Position numbers and translations under genes: made by a program. The notes under the pieces were generated by a model. It saw nothing but the letters and a program-made list of their open reading frames with translations. It did no database searches and had not been told where the DNA came from. From positions 23,788,451 to 23,852,450 of the forward strand of contig CM052357.1 in the NCBI GenBank assembly GCA_028551475.1: DNA of 64,000 nucleotides, read 5' to 3'. This stretch comes from Casuarina equisetifolia (Eukaryota; Streptophyta; Magnoliopsida; Fagales; Casuarinaceae). Below are positions 35,713 through 48,461 of the stretch, piece by piece (the first letter of the stretch is position 1; every line of letters begins with the position of its first letter).

Positions 35713-37632
35713 TGGAATGAGCTTGAACCACGAAAGAAAAGAAGCATGTTGATTGGAAAATAGAAAAAGAGCTGAGCAAAGTGGGGTTTGATGTGGAAGT
35801 CATGGCGGGTCTGTGGCTCTGGATTTGGTTGAGTATCCCAGATATATTCATGCATGTGAGATCTACAGGCTTTGCCATTCCATGCCCGTAAAGAACTGAG
35901 AGAAAAGATGTGAAAATACCCCACATCACAGACCCAGATTCCAGGCAGCACCTGAGTCTCTTCTTTCTTTTCTTCTTTATGGGGTTGTGTACCAGAAGCC
36001 TGAATAAAGTGGCTCAATCATTTACAGATGATCTTCTTTTTCTTCTATCTTCTGATCTTTTGAATTGAGTTCGTTCCCGAGTGACTCCACTCTTGAAACC
36101 TACACAAACGTTGAACTTTCTTCATTTCTGTAGTCCACAAAGAAGACTAGGGCTAGTCGAGACAAGGAAGATAATCCCAGTCTTGAGGTGGATATAGCTT
36201 GGAAAAATGACAAATGACAGAGACCGAGACCAAGACCAAATGGCACACCAATCTGTAACAGACAATGTCATGCTGCTTTCCAGTGGGCACCCGCTCTTTC
36301 CCTCCTTTTCCTTTTCACCATCTAGCAGAACTGCTAAAGTTGGACTATACAGAAAATCTTTCTATACCTAGAATTGGCATAGCGGTGCTTGGATGAAGAT
36401 AAATATTCATAGCTGATATGCTTTCTATCCATCGATTGCTTGCTTTTCTTGCCACAAATGCTATGACATATTTTCATTAAATGATCAAAATAGACACTAT
36501 CTATTCATTCATTTCTCTCATCCCAAACCAAACCCCATTAAAACTTTGTCAGAGCTTTACAGCCTACGACACGGTTTCTTGTTTATAATGAGATACAGAA
36601 TGCTAAAGATGAAGTTATCCCCATTGACAAGAATGGGAGTTTTATAATGATTTCTCGAGTAGCTGATTCAGGACGTTAATCTTGTATTTCACAATAGCTT
36701 CAACTGCAGGCAGCCACGTTATGCTTATTTTGATATGATCAGGCAATTTGTTAACAATAAAAACCACATTGACCAAGAAATGAGCAAAAACATTACGTGG
36801 GACAATTCTTTCCTTTCTTTTGTTGCAAACGTTTGGCTTTAGAAGCTTGAGATTTTGAATAAATTTAGCTTTCAATCGGCGTGCAGTGGTGGGTCTTTAT
36901 TTATTCAATTCTTTTTAATCAGTGTTTAAACCAAAGAATAATGTAAAGCCGTCGGTGATTTGCAATAGTTTAATTATTCACTTTCTAGAGTCAGGACGTG
37001 AAAGGAAGCCACGAATATCACGTCATCCACTTTTACCGTGTCAGATCATCCAAATCTACAAACCCTGTCTGGGTAATTTCCCATGAAAATTATATTTTTC
37101 TTGAGAAAATCATCCCCATTCCTTCTCTCGAATGCTTGGAATCGCTTTCTTGACTTTGTCGTTCTGGATTTGGATCCCCTCCCCTTTCGAAAGACTTGGA
37201 ATCAAGCAAGTATCCTATTCTCTACACAAAGTTATCAAAGCATCTCATTTCATAGACGGATTGGGCATGCCAAGTTAAGGTTCATATTCAAGATTTCATC
37301 AATCCAATGAATGTCTTGTGTCCGTAATATTATAACTTATTATATTTTATTAATATCAAGCTCAAAGGATAAATTCCCATAAAAATATTCTTTAAATACA
37401 AATGAGAAATCTCATAAACCAATTTTATAAGAAAAAAAAGTGAAATTTCTAGTACAAGAAAATGAACAAAATTGTTCATAAAGAAGGCTCAAATTCAACA
37501 TCAATATTTACAGAAAGTTGGATTAAAAAAAAAACCCAATAGAGATAATGGACTGCAAATCATAAGATTATCTGGGATTAACAAAACCAACCGACCAGTT
37601 TCTGAATTTTCTCACCTACAGTAAGTTCATGT

Positions 37633-38517
37633 TCAGAATGGCTGCAAGCTTCTACTCAGGCCGTTCACATTAGCGAAGAACCCCACCAGGTCCTTCCTGT
37701 TTGGCAAGTATGGCCTCTTCTTGTGATCCTCTTCTTTTGCTGGCGCTTCCTTCGACGCCACAGGGACTGTCTTCTCTGCCTTCTTGAAACTCGCCAGGAA
37801 CACAAACTTGTCGTCGCCGTCACCGTCACTGTTGCTTCGGTAGAGAAGGTCCCGGAACTTCCACCTCTTGGAGGAGCCGGTGGAGTGGCTCTTCTTGCAT
37901 CTACCGGGAGTACGAGAACCCTGCGTCGGTGATGATGACTTTGCTGGAGTCCACGCACAGTAGGTCCCCGGTGCGAGTCCCTCAAGCTCGTCGGCTTCGG
38001 AGGAAGAACAGGACATGGCCTCGCGTGCTCCTTGTTGCTCCCGTTCACGATCTTCTACCATGAGCCTTCTCAGAGGAAGACGACGAAGCGGAGGCAAAGA
38101 CGACGTCTTTGAGGCCTTCGAAATATCCGTATCTGCATGGGGCACATCGAGAAGCAGTGTCTGGTCGAAGATCGGGTAGAGGGGTCTAATCTGGCCGTTG
38201 TAGAAGATCTCATCGGCCGAGATTGCGAACGACTCCGGCTCTCTGCAAACGACCGCGAACTCAAACTCATCCTCGTCCTCGTCTTCGTCTTCGCCTTTGC
38301 CTTCATCCTCCGATTGACGATGTTCAAAGCCGGAGTTTTCTCGCGAATGGAGAGGTGGATCCTCTGCAGCCCAACTGAAGATACCACCATCCGGGTCGAG
38401 TTCTTGCCCAAGCTCGCTGACTACCCTGGCGGCGATCTCTGCAAGATTTCCCGAAGAGTAGTTGTTGAAACTTGGAGACAGCGAAGGCGCTGCACCGCCC
38501 AGCATTTGCACCTCCAT
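37633..38517 (-). CDS. DUF1645 family protein, single exon (294 aa)
   Basis: The intronless 294-codon frame has the landmarks I associate with plant DUF1645 proteins: FSWAAED near residue 47, an acidic run (EDEDEDEDEFEF) leading into FAVVCREPES, then ADEIFYNGQIRPLYPIF near 100-116. A Ser-rich middle (SCSSSEADELEGL) comes before TYCAWTP, and a basic stretch with KRWKFRDLLYRSNSDG is near 216-231. The biochemical function is unknown. A rice member of this family (OsSGL) affects grain size and stress response, so a role in growth or stress is only an inference. Codon use and GC content are clearly higher than in the surrounding AT-rich DNA, as expected for a real coding exon. The long ORFs on the other strand and frames (37723-37932, 38137-38523, 38070-38411) are shadows. 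A TATA-like element lies about 130 bp upstream of the ATG. Confidence 0.88.
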   Translation of the reverse strand: MEVQMLGGAAPSLSPSFNNYSSGNLAEIAARVVSELGQELDPDGGIFSWAAEDPPLHSRENSGFEHRQSEDEGKGEDEDEDEDEFEFAVVCREPESFAISADEIFYNGQIRPLYPIFDQTLLLDVPHADTDISKASKTSSLPPLRRLPLRRLMVEDREREQQGAREAMSCSSSEADELEGLAPGTYCAWTPAKSSSPTQGSRTPGRCKKSHSTGSSKRWKFRDLLYRSNSDGDGDDKFVFLASFKKAEKTVPVASKEAPAKEEDHKKRPYLPNRKDLVGFFANVNGLSRSLQPF

Positions 38518-38646
38518 GGCTAATCAATTCCACTTGAAACTGCAACTCTTCTTCTCCTCCTCCAGCGTCAACCACACAAAGAAACAAAGAAACAGAGAAA
38601 CACAGAGATTTGGTTGAAATGGCGGAAAGTGCGGGGATTGAGCTGC

Positions 38647-38655
38647 GATATATAG
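38647..38655 (-). promoter_or_regulatory. Candidate TATA box of the DUF1645 gene
   Basis: On the minus strand the sequence reads CTATATATC, about 130 bp upstream of the ATG at 38517. This suggests a 5' leader of about 100 nt. Confidence 0.5.
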
Positions 38656-38789
38656 GTGTGAGTGGTTGTGGGAAATTGAGCAAAAAGCAAAAGAAAGAGA
38701 TGGAAGGGGGCTGCAATCGGCTGCGGCGAGGGAGTATGGCCTACCATTATCCGTGGTTCCTTTGCTTCTTCCACACGTAAGAACAAAGA

Positions 38790-41700
38790 CTGGGCTTCAG
38801 TTTACATGGAAACAAGGTTGCGTTCACACGTGTTTTGAAGGAGTGTGCACTCTGGAACGCTATGTGGTCTCGAATTGTGGGAGGACCTTAGGACAATGCG
38901 GTTTTGCTGTCCTTGTAAATGGGGTGGTTGTTCTTTATTATTCGCCCTTCCCATGATTATTTCCACTTTAATAAATGAAGGCTGTACTTGGGTATAAGAT
39001 GCTCGGACACCCTTTTCACTTTCTACTGCTTTTGTTCTTCTATTGATCCAAGCAATTCTTAGATCTTGCACTCATAATTTAGGGAAATTTAAGAGGGAAT
39101 TTACCACGAAAGATATGAAATCAACTATGTAAAACAACCGATTTGAAGGGAGGATGTGAGATTTTTAATGTAATAAATAGCTCAAGTTTATAGGTGATAC
39201 CTCATTGCTAGTAATCATCATTTATCTTTTGACATTAAGTTTTCAGAATAATGTATCATAATTCAAGTTTATATTATTCATATCTATCTTTTGTCTAATT
39301 TATACATCTTAAAGAAAATGAGATAGGTTAAAAATAATAGTTGTCTCAAATTACTAATATTTGAATCTTACATCATTCTTATAAATAAAGACTCCCTCTA
39401 TCAACTAACATGTATAAGAGAAGAAATAAAACTTTTTCTAAAATTTGTAATGACTTTTTATGTTATTATAATATGTTTAAGATTAGGTATTAACTTCAAT
39501 TTCATAATAACAATACTATTACTGTTTGCTTTCTAATAATAAGGGGAAGCAGGACTTTCTAATAATTTTTAAATGCATTTTCATGATAGCTCCAATATGT
39601 GGTTATGAATTTTGAAAACATGATGTTGATATTCACATACAAATATTAAAAATAATCAAAATCATATTGGGTTTAATTTAGAATTTGTACTTGTGAATCA
39701 TATATGAGATGGGAAAAACTTGTGAGATAAGCCTATTAAAATAGCGTTAATTAATCGAAATAGATTATAATCATCATGATTAAAACTAATGATCCGTAAA
39801 TTAATCCTAAATAGGGACTTCTCATTTGTCGGTAGCTCTAAAACATCCAATTAACACAAATTGGTCATTTTCACGAACTGTAAAACGTTAACATAAGCAT
39901 ATTTAATGCTTATGTGGGTTACGGTGGATTGAAGTTTAAGTGTTGCTTTCAAAGGGTGGGCGGTGGTGATTTGGGATATCTGGATATCTAATCGAATATG
40001 TTGAAAGGGTGTATTTGGGGTGGTTTCGTGTAAAATGATGGTGTTTTTTCAAAGATTACTTGGTCATGTATTAGAGAAGTTTGGTTTGAGTGTGATGCTA
40101 GAAAATAACTTTCAACACAAAATTAAACATTTAATATACTTGGACCATGTTTTTAAAATTATTCTTTAATAGGATAAATGTCACACATTATTTATATCTT
40201 GTTTTAAAATATTTTTATAAGTATAAAAATATTTATAAGTTATTAAATTGATTTTTAAATAATAATGAGCTTCCTTACATAATATCAAAGAAATAATTTC
40301 AGATATAACATCACATCACAAACTTGATTATTGTCATTTCTTTCTATCACTCTAATCATCAATAATGGATTGACCCACACTCAAGCCTAGGATTTGTATT
40401 AAATAGTGGGATAAGTTTTACATTGCCCAAATCTTGCTTAGAAATCTTTTTTTATAAAGAACAAAATATTAATTGAGATGCTTTTGGGTAAAATTATGTT
40501 ATTTTATTTTTAAAGATTATTCATTCATGTATTGCAGAAGTTTGAATTGCTTGGAGAGTAATCCTAGACAACAAATTTCAGCAATTTTTTTAAAAAAATA
40601 AATAAATATACTTTCACATCCTTTTCAGAATTTCAATCCAACCATACTATTAAATAGATTAAGGGATTGATAATTTAAAGATATTATTAGCAACACCAGT
40701 TGGAGATGATGAAAGAGGCCCCATCTTAGGAAGAAAAAGAAGTGCTAAGTATGGGTGAGCTTGATTGACGGGAGTGATGTAGAGATACTGGACGTCCCCT
40801 GCCCCTTCGGCTGTTTTCGTGTTAATTTATTGGACTTTTTAGGTGCAAAGGACGGTACTGGCAAAAGAGACCGTGGCTTACCAAATAGACATCGTAGTCT
40901 AAGCCCTAAATGCTGACACGTTACCGTTTGTTACATTTCCACCATTTTATTGTTCTTCTTGGACAAGAAATGAGAAGGATTCAGCTTACCAACTTGCAAT
41001 ATTCTGCAAGGAGATAAGGTTATTTTATATTACAAGAATTGTAAAACAAAAATTTAAATAATATGTATACATTTTAGAGATATTATGAGATTTTTTTTAT
41101 CTACTAAAAAGTAGATATTAGCTTATAAATACTTAACTTAATTGAGAGTAGGCTATTTAAGATCCATTGGTTTTAAATTTGACACTTAATGCTTGAGTGC
41201 ATATGCAAATTAAAAAAAAAAGATAGATATTGTGACTTGAACATAAGTTATAAATAAACATAAGTAACACATATTAACATTATTTCTAACATCTAATTTA
41301 ACATATAATTTGTTGGTGCTAACAATAATCGATTAGGTGATGACGTTATGGTTGATGGGAATTATTAAACTCTAAAGATAATCAACTTGTAGGTGTTTAT
41401 TAAATTCGTACGATGACCTCAAGTTCAAATTTTCAGGTAGCAAGTTTAATTTTGACCCATTACAACTTGTTAATTCAAAATGGAAACTATATCCTCAGTT
41501 AGATAATGGAAGATGAAAAAAAAATTATTTATAAATTGGAAGAAAAGGACTCCCACTTAATAGTCACATCCAAGATGGTAGTTCTAGGAGAGTTTTGTGG
41601 GAGTTTGCAGAAGTGGAAAAAAGGAATTATTCTTGCAAGTAATGATGTCGAGGGAAAACCTAGCTCTGAAAGACAAATACCCCACTTGCACGACTCAGAT

Positions 41701-44581
41701 AACCTTTTTATTAAAATATTGTCGCCAACCAAATAAGACTAAGCAAACATAATAAGAACAAGGTTGAGTGGTGATTTAATGGGCTGAATGGAGTGTATTC
41801 TTTGTTTTTCGTTTCCGAAGGGAGGCTATAGAAAGATACTATTTAGTCGAAATAGTTCTTAACATCCTTTTTCTTTTGTTTTCTTGTCCTTCTTGTGTTG
41901 GCAACTCTAAATATGTTTCGGGTTTTCGTCAATAAAGAGTGTTTATGTTATCATTTTAAAATCAACTATCAAAAGAAAGGGATGCTTGAATATACAAATA
42001 ATACATTAGAAAATTCATAGTATATTTGGATTCTATTTGGCTGGTTGTTGATGTGCCCGAGCATAAAATTTAGGTGAATAATTTAAAACTAGATGAAGAA
42101 TGATTTAAGTAAAGGATCATGGTGGAAACCACGCCAAGCCATTCATTTGTTTATAGAAGCACACTGATTTGGTGCAAGTCAAGGCTGCTGCAAAATCGGT
42201 AAAATAATAGTTAGGTTGGTTTTGTGATGGTGCTGATAATTATGAAAAAGCCATGGCATGATTAGCGCAGCTTATGATGTGGGCGTTGTTGATGGTGAAA
42301 CACAAACACTCCTTGCTTGGGTTTCACATTCTTGCTTACAAGTTTTCACTCTTCACGGTGCATTATTATTGACTAGTTGTCATGCAGAAAACGTTGGTTT
42401 AGAATGTTTGACACAGATCATTGATTGTGTTCATCTTCCTTGCAGATTACAATTGCCAAACAAGAGTGACACTTTGACAACAAGCCAATCCAAGTGCAAT
42501 CAATGGCTGCTGTCGGTGAGCTTGGTGGATGAAATGGTGCCAAGCTTGCAACAAAGTTATAGAGGCAAGTAAAAAATGCTTGCTGTGATTGAAGTAATAC
42601 AAATATGATATTGTTAATATTTTGGTTTGATTTTTTTATATATATATGTAAAACTTGTTCAAATAGAAAATCCATTTTCTACAAGATATTTTTGAGTGGA
42701 TTTTGCGTGGAAGGAGGAATACCGTGTTCATATAGAATTAAAACTCAGCCGACAACACTTCTTGGAAAATTTCTAGATGTTTTACTGGATTTCGGGTTCA
42801 CCAGCTGGTTCTAATCAGGTAGAGCTGCAGACTTGTCGTGTTGACAGTTTTGTTTTCCAGGACATGTGGTTTTTCAATTTGAATGCCAACCCCTCTTCGT
42901 TTCACACTTGTTCCCACCCTTTTATACTCTTTCTGTCAATCATCGCTGACGCTTCTCACAACGTCACATCTGCAAGCCCATGGGCTCTCGCGTAGACTTC
43001 CCATTTCAAGTGCCATGCACACCTTATGGGTCACGGGGCGTTCTCCCACATCGGAGAGTTAGTGGAAATTTCGATCATATAATCAAATTAACATTAGAGT
43101 TAATTTAAAATCCAATCCAAAACCTTGCACCATGTGCCCTGGAAGTTCAAAAGCATGGGATTTATGAAACACGTCGATCCAAAGTGTGATTGTAGATGCA
43201 CTGACAAAAGGGTTTCCCCAAAAAGTCATCCCTAGAGTACTACAAAATTGGTCTTTCAAAGAAATCTAAGGATGGATGGCCAAAATTGTTTTTCACAAAA
43301 AGAATTAAGAAAGAACACGAAGAACTCTAATGTAAAAGTTTTTTATTTAATTTCTCCGTAATTACAAAAATAGATTCGTATGTCTACATATTGACCAAAT
43401 TTACAAAAAATTATAGTTAAATCGAATTTATATAATCAAATCATATGTAATTTGTACAATACCAAATCAAATTCAATCTAAAAAATTTTCCAATGAAAAA
43501 TACATTCTAGTAAGATTTTTGTTCCACGATGATTAAAACTAACATAACACTTCGTGCTAATATGATTGACGTACAAAATACTAATGTGATATTCAACTTT
43601 TGTAACAGTCTTGATCTTAATCCATAAGATACTTCTTACGATTGAAGACTTTAGGCTCAAGATCAATTTTTTTTTGGGATTTACACAACAAATTGTAGTA
43701 TGTTATTTACAAACTCAATTTCTATGTAGTCAATTTGCAAAAAGTATATAAATATAAATATATATATATATTACTAAGACATTTATATATCTTAAATAAT
43801 ATTATATTTACTTAATAATATTATTTAAGTATATGAATCAAATAACAAATAGACACATCATAAACAAAACACAATTTTTTAAAAAAATTGATCATCATAT
43901 TATAATAAACTCAACTATTGAGCCAAAATGCTTAAATTAGTTGACATAAATTACTTTTATTTGATCATCATATTATAATGCACTCAACTATTAAGCCAAA
44001 AGGCTTAAGTTAATTAGGCATGACAGATTCAATTACTTTTAAACCGTAACACATCTATATAAGAGTTTTAGCAAGTCTTATTTCTTTAGAATCCACCCTC
44101 TCTCGAGTAGTTTTCCCAAAGCCTCGTACTCATAAACAATTGAAAAAAAAATCGCTTGCAGATCTATTAACAAATTCAAGTTATGAGTGGATCGACGCTT
44201 GCGAACACAAGGAGCCTGTAATTTCAGACTGCATCTCAGGCCCCTGACATAAACTCGGAGAGGCAGGGAAAGAAACTTGATTTTGAACTGTAAAAACGTC
44301 TCATTGCTCAAGCAATCCAACCAGAAAAGCCACTTTCTCGATCAACAACAGCTCACAGTTTCAGATGTTATGCATTTTGCTTACAACAGAGAAGGAACTC
44401 TGTATTTGGAACACAAAAAACTAAAAACTCAATACAAAAGGACTGAGGCATCCTGAAGCATCAGAAGTAAATCCCAGTTAGGCACTGAGGGTATCTGCCG
44501 GATCTCTCACCCTCAGTTTCCTTAGAAACAGTCAAAATGCCATCTGCCTGTTTCACCCGCACTCTGATTCCGAGTTGCCCC
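38790..44581. other. AT-rich intergenic DNA; no gene recognised
   Basis: The stretch is long, AT-rich and full of stops in all frames. ORFs at 41506-41736 and 42258-42572 show no domain or signal. A somewhat more GC-balanced part (about 42100-43050) could hide a decayed or non-coding gene, but I could not identify one. A 73-bp tandem duplication lies at 43888-44040. The last 250 bp may be the 3' UTR of the SRO gene. Confidence 0.45.
43888..44040. repeat. 73-bp imperfect tandem duplication
   Basis: Both units start TTGATCATCATATTATAAT and continue with CTCAACTATT.AGCCAAAA.GCTTAA. The second has an insertion near its end before AATTACTTTTA. Non-coding. Confidence 0.85.
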
Positions 44582-46708
44582 TTATAAGAGGTTGGGTTGC
44601 TAGAGAAACAAGAACAAGAAGTCAAAATAGAAGTTCAAAAAGAAGTAAGTAATCGTGGAACCTTTTGAAGAAAGGCTTAGATCCATATATATCCTCCAAT
44701 AATTCATCGAATAAACCCAGGTGCAAGAACAAAGAAGAAGAAGAAAAAAGAATGTGGAACATCACTTAATGAACATGGACCCCCCATATACGATACAAAG
44801 GTAGGCACTAAGAAGCATGACTCCAGATACAACAAGGGCATAACGTAAAGTGGCCTAGATTGATAGAGATAACATAGACATATAGTGGAGAAGACTATCC
44901 TCCACCTCCATTTATTCCCCCAATCAGATTCGAATTTCATTCTACAAATCAGAACAACACATCACATCGTGAGGTTCTACAGGGTTTGCTGATGCTTGAA
45001 GAAAGCTATTTTTCAATAAAGTAAGATTCACCCGCCTAGAGATTAAGCTATCATCCACAATTTGAAAAATAAGATGAACAAGTTAAAGGCTCCAAGAAGA
45101 TTCTTTCAAAAAGGATGTAATAATCCAACAGATCTTTTTCATTCGACTTTCAGAGGCGTAATAGAGATTGCAACTTTTGATGGACACAGAATTGAGGTAC
45201 CCACATGGATTTACAAACATCTAATTGCAGCAATCTGAATTTAATTCTCGAGGATGACAAAGACATCTATTTAATCATAAAAGTAGTACCTTGGCTTTGA
45301 ATTTCTTGATCACTGCAATCAGCAGTTTATCTCCGGCTAATTGTCTCAATCGTTGTATCAGTTCATTTCGTGATATCTTCTTCTCCTGGAAAAATAGACC
45401 AAGGGGCATAACAATGAGCAGATGAAAAAAGATGATAGCTGATAATTTGGGGCCTCTACCAAATGCAAATGCCGAGCACTTACCTTGTGAGCTGCGTGAT
45501 ACTTGTTAATCATAGAAACGGTAGGTGAAGGTAAGAACTTGGAGAGCACTGAAATTAGAATTGAAAATGGCACCCAAGGTGAAGTCGGAACGCTCCTTGG
45601 TTTTGAAATCCTTGCAAACCCTTCATAATTAGAGATGCAGAGTCGGTAAAGACACATCGACAAAACAAATCCATAAATCACGATCACAAAAAGATCAATT
45701 ACCCACCTGCCAAGCTAGGTGGTGCTCTGAAACTCACTACGAACTCCGGCAGAATATGAGTGTTCATGTAGGTACTCCATACAATGTACTTCCTCGGTGT
45801 CGAAAGGTTGTCCACCCCACAATCGTACTCTTCGGAACTTGGGTGACACTGGTCGGAGCCGATCGGCACAAGCTCCGTCTTCCCCAATGTAACACGACAC
45901 AGCAAAAGATGTCGCAGACCGTCCCCATCAACACCCGAGTTGCAGGCGCTGTATGAAAAACCAGAGTGGATTCATCAACAAATTCATCGGTATTACTCGT
46001 TTTCATAATAGCTAAGGGATTGAATCGAGAACATAGACTATGAATCATACATAAAATCATACTAGAGAAGAAGCATTCTAAAAGAAACCGAGATAAACAC
46101 AAGCTTGCTTACCTTTCCAATGGCGAATTATCGGGCGAAAGATAAACACCACCGCCATACAACCCGTTGTTCCGCGCCAACCCACAGTGATCAAAACCAT
46201 GTGAAACAATCTTAACTATCTCATCCTTTGAAGCACCATACCAAGCATACTTCATATTGGCATCGCCGCCGCACTTCTTCTCCACCGCCTGAGCATAAAG
46301 CCGAAACGAATTCAACTTCGCCTGTCCCATCACTCCTACAAAGCCATTTCTGTAAACGCCCGCCACGGTTGCCTGCACACCAAGCAAAGCGAAACTCGAC
46401 TCAAATCTGCGCTTGATAACGTCGCAGACTGGGTCCCCTTCAACCAGCCTGAGCAGCCCATCATCGAATGATTGAAGCTGTTCGAAACTCACACCCGAAA
46501 CGCTGCTTTCGCAATCAGAAACCGTAGGTTCTTGATCGCTAACGGTGTCAGAGACCGACCCTTGGACACCCGTTTCCCTGAAACGCTCGCCGAATAGTTT
46601 GTCAGACGAAGTGTTCGAGGCCGAAATCCCAAAACCATGTGGGAAGCTATCAGTGTCTCCCATTTGAATCGACGATGACCGACATCCATTTCTGTCACTG
46701 TTTTCCAT
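44582..46708 (-). CDS. SRO family protein (PARP-like plus RST domain), SRO5/SRO2-like (about 362 aa)
   Basis: Exons in transcript order: 46708-46113, 45948-45707, 45620-45484, 45385-45290 and a probable last exon 44599-44582 with five codons and TAA. SRO proteins are plant relatives of RCD1 that bind transcription factors through the C-terminal RST domain and act in oxidative, salt and developmental signalling; short members lack the N-terminal WWE domain, as here. Exon 1 has a Ser/Asp-rich start ([20 protein letters not shown], residues about 52-71) and the first part of the PARP-like fold ([29 protein letters not shown]). Exon 2 completes it ([40 protein letters not shown]). Exons 3-4 carry RST ([19 protein letters not shown], then [20 protein letters not shown]). 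The catalytic activity of this class is generally considered absent. Junctions 1-4 are in frame; the last exon is the least certain. The gene is head-to-head with ERdj2. Confidence 0.9.
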
Positions 46709-47639
46709 ATCAACGAACCAACCGGAGACTACACCCGTAAAAGAGAGAAGCTAAGAGTGATTTACAATCTAACAGACAAGAAAACGAGCTTAAATCCTCA
46801 CAAAACGAGACATTGACATTTCTGCGGAGTGGTACTGACAGAGTTGCAAAATTGCTGAACAACCGAGATACAGAGAATCCAAGAGAAACGTCGACGACGA
46901 CGAGTTTCGAAAACTGAAAGGAAAACCAAGAATACCGAAAGCAAAAAGAGAAGCACTAGATAGAATGCAATCTCAAAACTAAGATTTCCATAGAAATGAA
47001 CAGACAGAGACGAAAAGCCTGAGAACCATTTAACCAAAAACTCAACAGGCCACGAAACTAACCTCCAGAGAAACGAAGAGAAAGAAACTCTAGAAATTTG
47101 TAGCCACAAAACACATCAATGCTGAAGAAGACACTAGGCAAGAAAAAAACGTGGACGCAAAGAAAAGATCTACTTAAGGAAAGATTTGCATGTGATGCTT
47201 GCCATTACGGTATATGGCATTCTGTGTGAGTATTTGAACCAGAAAATTAGTCCTTGGGGAAGAAGGCGGTTAGCGATAGAAGGATAAAGCAGTAAAAAAA
47301 ACCAACGGAACCGCCTTCTGGTTAGAAAGAGCAATGGGCGGTGCGCTAGTTGTTTTTAGATCATGTCCCCACGGCGGTTATCTCCCCCAGATTTTTTTAA
47401 CCCGCGTGGGAATCTTGAGATTACCATAACATCCCTCTATTCTAGTATCATTTTACCATAACACCCCTCCTTTCTGATATTTTTTCTCCTGTGCGGATCT
47501 GGTCGGTGGATGGTGCATATTGAAATATTGGGCTCAAACGGCCCATGAAGGTCCATTATCCTGGCACTCCAGACGACGTCGCGTTGCTGCTCCTCCTCAT
47601 TCTCATCCGCGAGGAAAACCCTACCACGTTTTATTTCGT
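46709..47639. promoter_or_regulatory. Divergent intergenic region between the SRO and ERdj2 genes
   Basis: About 900 bp separates the SRO ATG (46708, minus) from the presumed ERdj2 first exon (plus). It must hold both promoters and the SRO 5' UTR. ORFs at 46798-47109 and 47437-47676 (minus) look like leader or chance readings. Part of it (47311-47410) resembles 53936-54010 on the other side of ERdj2. Confidence 0.5.
47311..47410. repeat. Short dispersed repeat, copy 1 (GGGCGGTGC-containing)
   Basis: Shares GGTTAGAAAGAGCAA, GGGCGGTGC, TTGTTT and TTTTTAACCCG in the same order with 53936-54010. It lies upstream of ERdj2 while the second copy lies downstream. No coding content. Confidence 0.6.
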
Positions 47640-47728
47640 CCTCGCTCTCTCGCTCTCTCCCCCGCGCTAGGAGCATTTTCCGCGGTTGGCGCGCTCCGGC
47701 GGCTTCTCTACGCTTGCAGGAGTGAAAG
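47640..47728 (+). other. Probable non-coding first exon of ERdj2
   Basis: A GC-rich stretch ends in GTGAAAG/GTAAGC (intron from 47729). An acceptor TAACAG at 48401-48406 precedes the short leader that carries the ATG at 48462. The left limit is a guess. Confidence 0.5.
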
Positions 47729-48461
47729 GTAAGCGGTTATTGGCAACAATTATTTGTTTGGGCACAGGATTCAAATCAACAGCCATTTTGAGCTTGGAGA
47801 TCGGCTGGAAGGTTTTAATTCCGGGGGGTTTTGCTCCCCCATTGAATTGGCCTGAGGTTGTGGGGATCAGTAATGAGCTGAGCTATGTCAATTCTCTGAT
47901 GTACATTGATATGTATATGTTAATTTATTCTTTGTTGAAGTACGAAGTCAGGTTTACTGTCTTTGATCTGTTTCTTTTGATGTGGTTTTCCTTTGATTAC
48001 ACCTTCTCTTTTCTATTTTTGGATGCTGTAAATGCGATAGAAACGATAGGATGTTTTGAATCCATTTCTGAGAGAAAGAGGGGGGTTCGGGACGGGGGAG
48101 GGCAGGGATCGTGGGCTCCCGTTAACTGATGTTTTTGCATACTGGGGGATCGATGTAGTTGCAATTGAAAACCTTGAATTTCGTGTATTCATGCTGGTCT
48201 GAGCTAAGAAACAAATAAAAGATATCTGAATTTAAATTTCAAACGGAAATGTGATTTCTATTTCAGCTGCAAGGTGAATCCTCTAATCTCAATATAACTT
48301 GTAACAAGTTGGCAGTTGAGCAGCGCCACAGAAATGGAAAGGATCTCGTAGTTGAAATCATTGGCTAAAGTTCTGTGACTGTCGATCAATTTCTTGGTCA
48401 TAACAGGATTCACTTGCGCAGGTTTGACTACTATACAAGTCATTGTAGAGAAACATTCTCA

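Larger units (their letters stand above)
31791..37632. other. DXR 3' flank and AT-rich intergenic DNA with tandem repeats
   Basis: The first 250 bp are probably the DXR 3' UTR. No further gene is recognised up to the DUF1645 gene. The stretch holds the 176-bp-period repeat (33316-33960), the 75-bp duplication (34773-34925) and a GATGGGT run (35684-35712). ORFs at 30773-31285 and 32407-32938 are intron or flank readings with no family signal. The last 300 bp before 37633 are AT-rich and likely hold the 3' UTR of the minus-strand gene. Confidence 0.5.

Noticed and set aside
41506-41736. 76-codon ORF in the long intergenic region
   Set aside because: Lysine-rich, without recognised domain, with another ORF opposite. 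It could be a decayed fragment but nothing supports a gene.
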